DNA from: Planococcus citri
Lineage: Eukaryota; Arthropoda; Insecta; Hemiptera; Pseudococcidae
Length of the DNA: 64,000 nucleotides
Reading direction: 5' to 3'
NCBI RefSeq assembly: GCF_950023065.1
Contig: NC_088679.1
Location: 63,178,001 to 63,242,000, forward strand
How positions within the stretch are numbered: the stretch's first letter is position 1; each line of letters starts with the position of its first letter. The notes below the pieces were generated by a model. The model was given only the letters and a program-made list of their open reading frames with translations, did not search any database and had not been told where the DNA came from. Both the position numbers and the translations under genes were made by a program. Of this stretch, positions 1 to 12,500 are shown piece by piece.

Positions 1-538
1 AATGAGTAACAATAATATTTATGCTAAAATCACAATTTTTCAAATAGTGAAATCTTTTGGCGTTTCAATTTTTAAGCCTTCGATCGTGGATACATACACC
101 TTGAAAGTTATTATTTTGGATTCATTTTCAAAAATTCATACGGTTTATTCCTCATGAAAATAAATCAAACTTTTATTCAATCAAATTTGAAACTAAAATC
201 TGTTTTTTGGCATGTTTTCAAATCTATTTTCACACCATAAAATCAATTGAAAAAGCTTTCACAGCCTTTCCAGTGCCTCCAGAGAATTTTAAATATTTCC
301 CATATCAATTTTTTTTTTTGAAAGCTTTTCATGAGTCCCTCTGCTTTGGGTCGAAAAGTTGGGGGTTGAGGGGGGGATTGAAGGGGGTGATCCTCAAGAA
401 GAGGGAGGACGAAATCTATCCTGTTACAGCACATTTGAAAAGAAATTCAATTCCGAACACTTTTAGTGATTATCAGTTTTTCATTTTTTCGGCATTTTCC
501 CATGAAAATCGGGAAAAACGTGATTTTGATTTTTCTTA

Positions 539-563
539 GAAATGAGTTTCGAGTTCTGGAGAG
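539..563 (+). CDS. Candidate start exon (MSFEFWR + split Gly)
   Basis: ATG at 542-544 in a fair context (agaaATGa) opens the peptide MSFEFWR and ends with one base of a split codon at 563. A strong donor, GAG|GTAAGG, follows (564-569). This leaves phase 1, exactly what the acceptor at 1458-1459 needs, and the join reads MSFEFWRGKSSASSKSK. A pyrimidine-rich acceptor-like tract ending in AG at 537-538 lies just before, so the 25-nt piece may be the coding end of a 5'UTR exon, or transcription may start nearby. The secure exon has no ATG at its beginning, so some upstream start exon must exist. Chance matches to so short an exon are possible and the true start may lie outside the window. Confidence 0.42.
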
Positions 564-3500
564 GTAAGGGCTGCTCAAAACAGAATTTTGTTAATAACCA
601 AAGTTATACAACTTTTGTTTGAAAATTTTTTTCATACAGCCCATAGATAAGGAGATAGACCGATTTTCAAGTTAGGGGATGGATCCTCGGAAAGGGGGGA
701 GGGGAAAAATAGGCATACAAGCTAAATTTATTCGTTTATGGGTATAGAACAATAATCAATCATAAAATCGCTTTCAACATTACGATCGAGTGGATAGTTG
801 ATTGGGACCTTACTATATCGAGTGAAGGGGGTTTTTCAACTTTTTCAACGGATACGTAAAAATAGAGGTCAACTGGATCAACTTCACCAGTCAAAACTTT
901 TTTTCAAATTTTCAAATCAAAAAATCGCATTTTTTCGCAAACTTTCAATTTTTTTAAATCGACTTTACGATATAATGCCATTCCAATTTTTTAATATGTT
1001 GTTCAGCATAAAAATTTGTCCATAATATATTTTTTTCAGAATTTTTGAGAGTCGTAACGATATGAAAACTACGTTTTGAACGAGGAGGAGGGTCATGGGA
1101 ATTTTTTTCTGGGAGGGAAGCTGCTCCTCGTACATTTAGGGAGATTTTGAGATATTTTAAGCAGGAGTTGAGAAGTTCAAATTGAAACGATAAAAAATAA
1201 TGTTTTTGATTTCCCCCCACCAATTTTTTCACTTCAGGGTTGCCATGTTTTGGTAAAAATCATGCCACAATTTCATCAAATTTTCAACTTTTCAACATTT
1301 TAAACTTGGAGAGGGATCATGGCGAGTTTTTTTGGGGGTGGGGGAAATGCTCCACGTAGATTTAGGGAAGATCGTCACACACCTATTACCTTTTATCACG
1401 TTAAATTACGTATTTCATCTGCAAAAAAATTTCATTGTCATCATTTTTTTCATTTCCAGGCAAATCGAGCGCTTCCTCGAAGAGCAAATTTTCACCCAAG
1501 GAGAAAGTGAAACTGGTAGGATCAAAAATCATAAAATCGTCGAGCAAGAAAAAAGTGCCAGATAAATTGGAATCAAAAAGCAACGAAAATGTCGCCGACG
1601 CAACCTACGTAATCACTCGAGAAACAACCGAAACCAGCGGCAAAGTTAAACAATCGTCGCAGTCTCAAAAAGATGTTAAAATCACTTCGACCTCGTCCAC
1701 TTCCAATGTAGCTTCTGATTCACAAATCCAGTCCTCTGATTCACGTTTTTCCAGCGAAGTTCGTGGAAACTCGAGTACGCAGCAAGAAGGTAATTCCCCG
1801 AACGAGACTAGACGCGAAATACGTAACTTTTTAAACGAAATCGACGGCGATTTTCACGCTACTTATAATCAAAACTATGGCCAAAACGTCGCCTCTGGTT
1901 CGACTCGCGATCAAAGTGAAAATTTCATAAATACCGAACGTGTTACGACGAGTAATTCGTACGAAAATGGTAATTACGTTAACGGAAATCGTAACAATGT
2001 GGAATTCCAGAGCTCCCAGGTCACTCAGACTTCTACACCTAATTCTAAAACCACCACAAAGACTCGTACGCAAACAACCACGAGCCAATCAGGTGGTAAG
2101 AAATTCACCAACAAAGATGGCGACTATAAGGCTAAATTAGTCGGAGGAAAAATAGTAAAAACTTCGAATAAAAAAGACACCAAGTCCAAAAGCAAGAACT
2201 CGGCCGAAACATCGAGTAAAAATACAATCAATCGTTCCTACGAATCAAACGACGAGCAGAATTATTATCAAACTAATGTCACTTCCAGCTCCAGCAGCCA
2301 ATTTTACGATAATCAAATGTCAGATAACTTGCAGTCGTCATCGTATGCCAATAATTCTCACATCGATTACATCGACAATGTGAGGAATACCGCAAATATG
2401 GGTAATTCGCAAATGTATCACGATAGTGGTTTCGATTCCACCCTCGAAGAGGCTATTTATTCGTCAAAAATTCAACAAGAAACTACCGACAGGATGAACA
2501 TCCAGCGAGATTCTTATACCACCAATCAAACGGATTATTCGAATTATAACATCGTTGATAATTCAATTTCCAATCAATTCGTAGATTCGACAAATATTTT
2601 ACACGATTCGGCCTACGATAGCAGGAATTATTCCAATAATGTCAGACAGACGTCTTTTGACAATGCAGAACTGTCTAGAAGTTACATCATTGATGATTCC
2701 ATTGTGAATAGGAATACTTTCGATACATCAGATATCTCCAGAAGCTACATTGTTGACAATAGGGACACAATCAATACTGCTGATATCACCAGAAGCTACA
2801 TTGTCGACAATAGAGACACAATCAATACTGCTGATATCACCAGAAGCTACATTGTCGACAATAGAGACACGATCAATACCACTGATATCTCCAGCAGCTA
2901 CATTGTCGACAATAGAGACACAATCAATACCACTGATATCTCCAGCAGCTACATTATTGATAACAGAAACACAATCGATACCTCCGATATCTCCAGGAGC
3001 TACATTATTGACAATAGAAACACCATCGACACAGCTGACATCTCCAGGAGCTACATCATCGATGACTCCGCAGTCATCAACAGAAACACTTTCGATAACA
3101 CCGATATCTCCAGAAGTTACATCATCGATGACTCCATCACAAATAGGAATGTATTCTACGACCAAGTTGTCCAAGATGTTGATCAACGAGTAGTCCAAGA
3201 AGTCTCCAATATATCTTCAACCTACGACAATGTCGACTACAGGAATTTCTCATCGATCGATGTAGTAGATCGATCTTCTGTCAATACATTCATCGATGAA
3301 CGTCTCATTCAAGATGCATCCATCATTCAACAATCCTCCAACATCAACTCTTTCATCGACGAACGAATTGTCCAAGAATCAGCTGTTGTCGACACGTTTG
3401 TCAATGAAAAAATCATTCAAGAGACTTCCAATATCAACACCGCCTTTGTAGATGAAAGAATCATTACCAATAGAAATGCCATTGTTGATGAAACTCTATA

Positions 3501-6500
3501 CACAGACGTCCGCCAATCCACTTATGATAATGTTGATCTTACCAGTAATTTCACTAATGTCAACGAATCCTCCATATCTACCAGAACAGATGTGTTTGTC
3601 GATGAGAGGGTTATTCAAGAAAAAGCAACCATCGAACGAACTGACGAAAGGTTATCTCAGAGGAATGTTGCCAAGACTCGTAAAGATACCAGAACCACCA
3701 GCCATAAGGAGCAATGCATTTGTGAAATTTGCACTTGCGGGTGAGTTGAGAAAATATACCTATATTAATTATTTAGGTATACCTATCTATATGATTTGCC
3801 TCTTTTTTTTTTTTTTTTTTTGGTATTTGGTAATTCTCAAATTTTTATGGAAATGCAGGGGGACTTGTAGAGGGTATTGAAAGAGTTGCACACCCAAAAA
3901 TAAATCAACATTCAAACTTAGCAACTCAGAAAACATGATAACATCCATTCACTTTTTCCAATAATTGTGCTCAAAATTTTGGGGTCTCGTGACCACCCCT
4001 CCTCCCCTTCCTTTTGGAATTCTCTAACCCTAGAAAGGAATCCATATTCGATGAATAAATTTCTGAAACAATAAACCTCATATTTTTTTATCCTCCACCC
4101 TATATATTATGGATGTCCTTGTTTCTAACAACATGAAGGGCAAAAAAGCAAATAATTCAGATTTCCAGATATATGAATGAGAACTCGGTATTGAGAGGTA
4201 CTTAGCTGTATATTGCGAATTCGTCATTTTAACCCTGACACTCTCGAATAAACCACAAACTCATTCCTTCTTTTACCTTTTGTCATCTACATAAGTAGTA
4301 CACATACGTGTTACCTACCTGACACACTGCACAAAAATTTAAAAAGTGGAAATATATCTTATGCATATTAACCTACCTTACCTATCGAGTACGATACACT
4401 ACCTCATATCATTGCCTACTTATAGGGATATCGTCCTTCGCATTCTGAAGTCAAAGTCAACGTTCATTTTACTTGTCTAGATACCCATTTGTGTATGAAT
4501 TATAATTAGATAAGTATTAACCAAAAGGAGAATCATCTCCAATATTTAATTGCGCTAATGAAACCGTTTCATTTGACATACGAGTGGAAGAACATGGATG
4601 TAATTTTACATTTAGCGCAGTTAATAAAAATTTTACGTATTAATTCTAATTCTGCCTGATGTGTTTCTTCTCTGCTCTAAACACGAGTATACGACAGTAA
4701 AAAAAAAAAAAAAATACAAATTACATCCCACATAAATTCTCAAGTCATGTACATATGATGAATATAAATCGTAATATCGTAGCATTTTCTACTACACCTC
4801 CATGTCTAACAATAGGTTACGTTTCACGTATGAATAATTATCTACATTTTTTAAACCTTCGAAGAACAAACATAAAATTTTGCGAACGTGCAATTTTCTA
4901 ATCAGAGTTCATAATTAGTCTTCCAGAGAGATTAGGAAACTCGCTGGAGGCTCCAAAAAGGTCGAATCGCGATTGTTTTTTGAGTCGAGTGATCAATGTG
5001 GACACACCAGACAATATCTTTGTCAAAAAAAATCAGTTTTGATTTTTTTACACATAAGTTCATTTTTGTCAATTCAGGTTTTTTTTCAATTTGGAAAAAT
5101 GCACTCGTCATAAGTAAAAAAAAAAAAAACGAAGATTTTCAATTTCTCTTAAATTGCAATTTATGGTGTAATTTTGAGTTGATATTGATCTAGACATGAA
5201 TTTCGGCCACTTGAGTAATCCGGAAGGGGGTTCAGTGGTTCTTAAAATCATGGAATCCAATTTTTCTAGTAAGTAAAAATTATTAAACATAGACTAAGAA
5301 CAATTAACAAATTTGGTCCAACTTCGAGTCATGGTGTAGTGTGGCGACTTTCTTAATATAGGTATTGCAAGAAAAAATTTTCCGGTAGAAATTGACCAAT
5401 TTAAGCGAAAAAAATCATGAAAAAAGCAGTTTTTTGCATTTTTTAAGATCTTCTACCTGATTAAAAAATTCTGAAAAAATATGAATATCTGAAAAAAATT
5501 GAAAATTGCTCTGGAAGGGCCAAAAATCTGAAATTTTGGTGGATGCTTTGAGCTTCCTTTCGACCATACTACGAAATTACCGTAAAATTCCAGAAATTTC
5601 GGTTAAAAAGTGAATGTTTGACCATTCTGTTTGGAAAAGCATTAGTGGGGTAAAGTAGGCAATTTGACCTCATCCCCGGAATTTGAAACCAGCCTGCGGA
5701 AATTGTTCATTATGGTCCATAAAACCCCGTTGATAACATTTTTAGATCGCCAAATCACTTTTAACACCTTCAAATGGGGTGAATTGGAAATTTTAGTTGG
5801 AAATTTCCTACCATGGCAGTCTTTTCCCATTTTTTTCAAACTTGCAGGATGTTCAATACTACTGAGGGCTATTTACAGACATTTTTTGGAATTTTTTCAA
5901 GCGTATTTTTTGGCCAAAACGCGTATTTTTAGATTTTAAATCGCACTTTTGGTTGCTACTTTCAGAGGTGCAATTATGGAAAAAAAGATGTCTTTTATCT
6001 CAATTAGATGCCGAACATATATTTTTTTCAGAATTTCTTGATTATTTGGAAGACCTTGAAAAAATCCAAAAGAACTGCCTTTTTTCACAATTTTTCGCGC
6101 CTAAATTGGTCAATTTCGGTTGAAAAATTGTTTCACGCAATATATCATGATATAAGTATGCCCAACTGCACCATAATCCGAATTTGGGCTGAATTTTTCA
6201 ATTTTTTCTGTTTGATAATTTTTACTAAAAAAAAAAAAAAAAAACGAACAAAAAAAGAAAAATGTAATTTCATGATTTTGGGAACCCTTTTGAATTTGTC
6301 AATTTTTTCTATGTTTGAAAATTTTTACTTAAAATAAAATAAAATGGAATTTCATGATTTTGGGAACCCCTTGAATTTGTCAATCTTTTTCCATGTTTAA
6401 TAATTTGTACTATGGTAAAACAAAAAAAAATGGAATTTCATGATTTTGGGAACCCCTTAAATTTGTCAATCTTTTTCTATGTTTGATAATTTTTACTAAA

Positions 6501-9500
6501 AAAAAAGGAATTTCATGATTTTGGGCACCCCCTTGAATTTGTCAATCTTTTTCTATGTTTGATAATTTTTACTAAAAAAAAAGGAATTTCATGATTTTGG
6601 GCACCCCTTGAATTTGTCAATCTTTTTCTATGTTTAATAATTTGTACTTGGTAAAACAAAAAAAAAATGGAATTTCATGATTTTGGGAACCCCTTGAATT
6701 TGTCAATCTCTCTCTATGTTTGATAATTTTTACTAAAAAAAAAGGAATTTCATGATTTTGGGAACTCCTTGAATTTGTCAATTATTTCTATGTTTAATAA
6801 TTTGTACTTGGTAAAACAAAAAAAAAATGGAATTTCATGATTTTGGGAACTCCTTTTTCTATGTTTGACAATCTTTACTAAAAAAAAAGGGAAAAAACGG
6901 AATTTCATGATTTTGAGAACTCCTGAACCTCGAACCTCCTCCCGGATTACCCAAGTGGCTAAAATTCATGTCTGGACCAATTTTCAACTCGAAATACATC
7001 ATAGCAATTTCAGGGGCTCCAGAATGGCCCAAAACTAGTAGTTGTTGATGTGCGAGAGTTGAATTCAATTGAACAAAATAATTCACGTTAGTTTTCTTTT
7101 GCTCAAAAAATTTATATTTCATGTAAAAGTTTAAAAATTGCCCTAAAAAAGCTTTTTTGAATTTTTAAAATTTTCGAAAATTCGCCAAAAATCCAAAAAT
7201 GAACTCGAGAACCTGAAATTTTGGTTACATGAGTTTTGAGACATATTCTTCCGATCTAGCTCGGTTTTGTCCAAATCGGAGAATGACAGCTCAAAAGACC
7301 CCCAATGAGCACAAACCAAACTTTTCAAATTTTTGCCAATATTTAAAATCAAACAAATTCGTTGGGAATAATTTTCTCATCAAAATTCACCACCAGGATT
7401 TTCAATTCATACTTAAAATCTGTGCCTATAAAACGAAAGATGCTTTAGATACCTATACACCTTCTACATATAATCTGACTCAATCCATCGATAAATCCAT
7501 ATAGTTAACATTATGAATTCACTGATTTGTTTACAAAATTCATCGACCATATTCCCTTATTTGTCCACCTCTCGAAGCATGATTTCCGTGAACTGTTCTC
7601 GCACAGGTATAACGGAAAGAAGGTAATAGTTTAGTACATTGATCTTATTATCGAAGGCAAACTTGAAGAATGCTATGAATCGCATTGACCTTTTATGCTA
7701 AAATAACATTTGTTTCTAACCCACACTCGAGATAGGCTACATGTTGTGTACCAATAAAGAGACGACGAACGAAGCGCCAATTCACTCAGATTTTAATTAA
7801 TCATGCTCTATTATATCAAGTGTAATTCTCACATCGTCGAAAATGGATCGAAATCTTAGATAACAGATACATAGATCGATCGATGTACCTACGTTTGGTA
7901 TACTTAAAGTACCCTATAAACTTAACGACATCGAGTGGCATAAAAACTCTCATATAAGATAAATTTCGCATTTTGGTGCTACAGTAAAAGTACCTACGAG
8001 ATAAAACCTATAGGTATCTAAATTTCTGCGATGGAACCAAAATGATGCGATTTTTCACCAAGACAACGACCTCCCCACATTTTTACGCCCCTGTCAATGA
8101 CGAAGCGAATGGCGATAGATGCGGAGAAAAAAATCAGTACCATCGTCGAGAAAGACGAGACGAAACGGCAATGTGGGCAGCGTATTACCAGCGAGAGAAA
8201 CTGGTCGAAGTCTCGGCTCTCAATCTTAACCATATTTGGTGATCAAACGTTGTAACCATACACAAATATAGCATCCTGCATTGCCTTGCAACCTCGCTAG
8301 CATATATGATAATACCTATGTACGTTTAGTTTATACCGTGGTCGACGTATTGGATTTTTTTTTTTTTTTTGCCATACACCATTTCGTCATGTTTACGTGA
8401 TACATTTGTAAATTCGAACCAGTTTCTTCGAAGCGTCAGACTATGAGAAAAGTACACCTACAAGGAGTACTTCCGGAGAGAAAATTTTGCAAGTCTATTA
8501 TGGTATTGGTTTTGAAAAAAATATAAATCGCCAACAACGTAATTGATTAGTGATTACTCATGTCAGCTTTCGATTAGAGTATTTATGTACCGACTGTAGT
8601 TGATACTGTATCCATTGTTAACACTGTTGATCTTACAAACAGGTATTTTTGCGAGTACGTTAGCGTTATGGCAACACTGCAGTAGGTACTTACTGCTAAA
8701 AATTGGGTCATATACGAGTATTTTACAGAACAAAAAACTAAGGTATCTAATTTTTGCTCATCGTTTCAAAACTAAAAACCAAATACCTACCTGCCAAAAA
8801 TAATAAAATCCTCAAGGTTTGAGCAAAAGAAAATACGTAATATCTATTCACATTTCTTATTGCCATTTTGACTGCACCCTGAAATCATAAATTTTATCAT
8901 TTTCAACTACATACCTACTTACAAAAAATTTGTAATCTAAAAGAGTCATGGTCAAGTCAAAAATAACTGAAACACATGAAAATTCACTCGTATGATGAGG
9001 GGAGGAGGCTGCCAACTTATCCCTCTAGGTTTAAAATTTCATCATGGCTATAGCTATAGCTACATTAGATTTCAAAGGAAGAAATCCATCAAAATGATGG
9101 AATTTACTTAGTTTAGAATTCAATTTTTCATTTTTGCAGTTGCTTCTTCATCTAACCTTGAAGGTGCTGGCGATATTAAAATGGTATTAATTGATACGCC
9201 AGCTAAAATTTTGAGGATCTGGGGGTCACATTTTTTTTTTATCAAAATGGGAATTTTGAGCTTGTATGTGACCTTAATTCAAAGAATGTAACACAATCGT
9301 CATTTTACAGAAAAAAAGAAATATTTTGAGAACTCTTGCATTCTACAAGAATGAACTTTGAACTTTTCTAACAATCTAAAAAAGAGAATAATTTTTTTTA
9401 AATCGAATTTTCAAAATTTTATGCTCCAGTCGGGGAAGGGGGGGGGTCAAACGTTGACCAAAAAATTTGGAAGTTTTGCCATGATTTTTTACTAGGCTCC

Positions 9501-12500
9501 ATCAAAATTCGGAAAAATTGAAAAACAACCCACCTTATATGAATTTTAGCCTACATTTGTTCTTTCTTTCTAATTTTTCAAATTTATTGTAGATTGGCTT
9601 GACTTCCTAAAACCTGTAAGTTGTGTGAAAGTGGTTCATGAATATTTTGAGAAGGCTTTTCAAGCTTGGAAACAGATTTCTTAATTTTTTCTGCATCTCG
9701 ATACCAAAAGGTTGACAATTTAAAACCGTTTCCAGGCTCAAAATAATATCTCTTTTTTCCTAAATTACTTACTGCTTACTTACTAAAGTTGAGGGACGTA
9801 AAATATTGTTTAGAAAATTTTGAAGTGAACTGACAAGGGAACCTTGGTAACCCCACTGATACATTTTGATTATGTCGAAATTTACATTTCTGAAAAACAA
9901 TGTCATCCATGCTATGCTTCTAACAAAATTTTGAGCTATCCAATCGATTGCAATTACTCTCAAGTTGACTTGAATCCTCCAGCAGAAGTTCAGTTCCTTC
10001 TAGCAAATTGAAATAGCTCCAAAAAGGAATTTAAAAACATTGCAAATTTATTCTGGAAAAAAACTAAAACCGAAACTCTGTTACAGAAACCTTGAACTGA
10101 AACTTAAATCTGTATAGGCAGAAAAAATCGTTTTTTCTTTCTTTTTTTTGTGAACGTTTTTTACCCAAAATTTACAAGGAATATCATTGAATTTTTTTTC
10201 CGCAAAATTGATGTAAAAACGCACAAAAAAGCATTAAAATCTCTGAAATTTGGTAAAAGGTGACGAAATGCACAAAAACATGACAAAATGATACATGTAC
10301 TAAACTTTGAAAAAAAAACGAAAAACAAGAAAAAACATCGACATTATTGAATGTTATCAAGAAGTAGGTACCTGGTACCTAATGAAACTTTGGTCAAATT
10401 TGCCAAAACAGCGAGAAAAGTGTTGTGAACGCGTTAAAAAAATTTAAATTCTCAAAAAAAAAAAAATTAAAATTTCTGAGCATTGCCAAAAATAAATAGC
10501 TTAAAACTCTAAAAAAAAAGATCTAAATGAATACAAATTACCATAAAGAGAAGAAATTTCATCAACATTGATCAAAATGTTAAAAAAATTACATAAATTA
10601 AAGTCACTGAAAATTTCTTATAAAAGTGATTAAACTTCAGCCAAATTTGACAACATTTTAAAGAATTTGCGATGAAATTTTAGTAAAATTTTCCAAAAAT
10701 GCATGAAAAATTTTTGAAAACGTGTGAAAGTGACGAATGAATGACACTCTAAAAGGGTATTAAAATCACGTGGTGTTGGAGCGAAATTTGACAAAAGTGC
10801 ATGAAAATCCTCCAAAAATACAACATCAGGCCAAATTTCAAGTGCTCAATTTCATTTTTTGATTTTGGCTATTTTTTCAAATTTAAATTGAATTATTAGG
10901 ACAATTTTTATGAAAAAAAAAGAATTGTATATCAAAGGATGGAAATTAGCTTATTTTTAATCTCCTGAATCGACAGTGATTGGTTTCGAGCTGTTCTAGA
11001 ATTTCCAGTGAATTTTCGAATTTTTCAGTTTTGGGAAATAGTCATAAAAAAGTCCTAAAATGAAAATTCAGTACCTATTAACTCGTGTTTACTGCCTTCC
11101 TGTTCGGATTCCTCTGATCAATTTAATCAATACGAAAAGAAAATGATGAGAAATTATTGGGAAAAATCATCGCAAAATGTCACAAAAAAAATGTACAGAA
11201 TCCCTGGAAATTTGGTTTCCGAATTTAAAGATAGAACCAAATTGTTGACATCTCATTTCAATACAAAAATTTCCATTAGATTTTCAAAATTAAATTTTAC
11301 TCACGAAACTATTATTACGTACATAGGTATGTTTTATGTTCTTATCATTCAAGTCCAGCAGTCTTCCAAAATATAACAAAAATTGAAAAAATTCTACGTT
11401 TATGTTCTTCATTTAAATCTTCATTCAAACTTGACTTTCATACAACACATTTTTCAACTTTTCAAGACAAAATTAAGAATCTGCAGAAGATTTTTCAAAT
11501 TTTTGCCTTAATTTTTTTGTTGAAAATTTTACAACATCTAATTACTTAAGTAGAAGTGAGTTTTTTACAAACCTTCATTTTTTAAAATGAATGTCGTGAT
11601 TCCGACTTTAAAAATATTTTCAAACCATGAACCAGGTCAAATTAAAATTGGATGCATGTATAGAATTTCCGGACTTGATCATATCCAATCATTTTCTGCT
11701 GTATTGTGATCATGTTATTGGACCCTTTCACACTGACCAATTTTTTTTTTTAGAAAACGTGCCGGAATCGTTTGTTATTTTGTTGAAATTTTTTTGCCAT
11801 TTTTTGTTGAATCAAAAATTACTTCGACTCGACCAGACTTTCGAGACAGACTGTAGTCACATAATGTGATACTTATAAATATAAAACCAATTCGAAATTT
11901 CAAACTGTATAAGTATTTAATTTACTGCATACGAAATTTTCTTCTGCGAAATAAATGAAATATCTACATGGATTTTTATTCACCTATACGATGAAGTTTA
12001 AGATTTACTTTTTCATCGATTTTTCTAATTATTACGCCATTCTAACATATAAATGAGCAGATAATCAATCCCACATATATTTACCTAATATGGATTATAG
12101 TAGCTTAATCCAGTCTATGTAGCAAAATTCGTATGACGACGATGAAAATTTTCAGACAAATGACGCAGCATTCGCTCGATTCCTATGTATCGTCGAGTCG
12201 TCGCTTCTTAGCACTACTCCGTGAATAAGATAATGTATTTTACATAACGAAACAGACCAACTCATGGTTAAATAATGGTCAAGGGCTCGTACAGTTATAA
12301 GTATAAAGAGGAAGCAAGTATAAGCATGTGGTTGCGACTGCGAGAAATGAAACCGAAAGTGGAATTAGAAAGGCAACAGTTACACTAAAATCCTACACAA
12401 TAATACGAGTGCATATTTACATTCGTACGCTAGGTACATATTTATTCTTTATTTCTGCTTTATGACGTCGATAATTATTTTCTTATTTTTGGTGTGCCGA

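Noticed and set aside
1435..1459. Start of the N-terminal exon at 1435 (MSSFFSFPG)
   Set aside because: The codon is TTG, not ATG, and the segment is the polypyrimidine tract of a splice acceptor.
2728..3198. Minus-strand frame rich in DISGIDCVSIVDNVA
   Set aside because: Mirror of the 51-nt coding repeat of the plus-strand exon.
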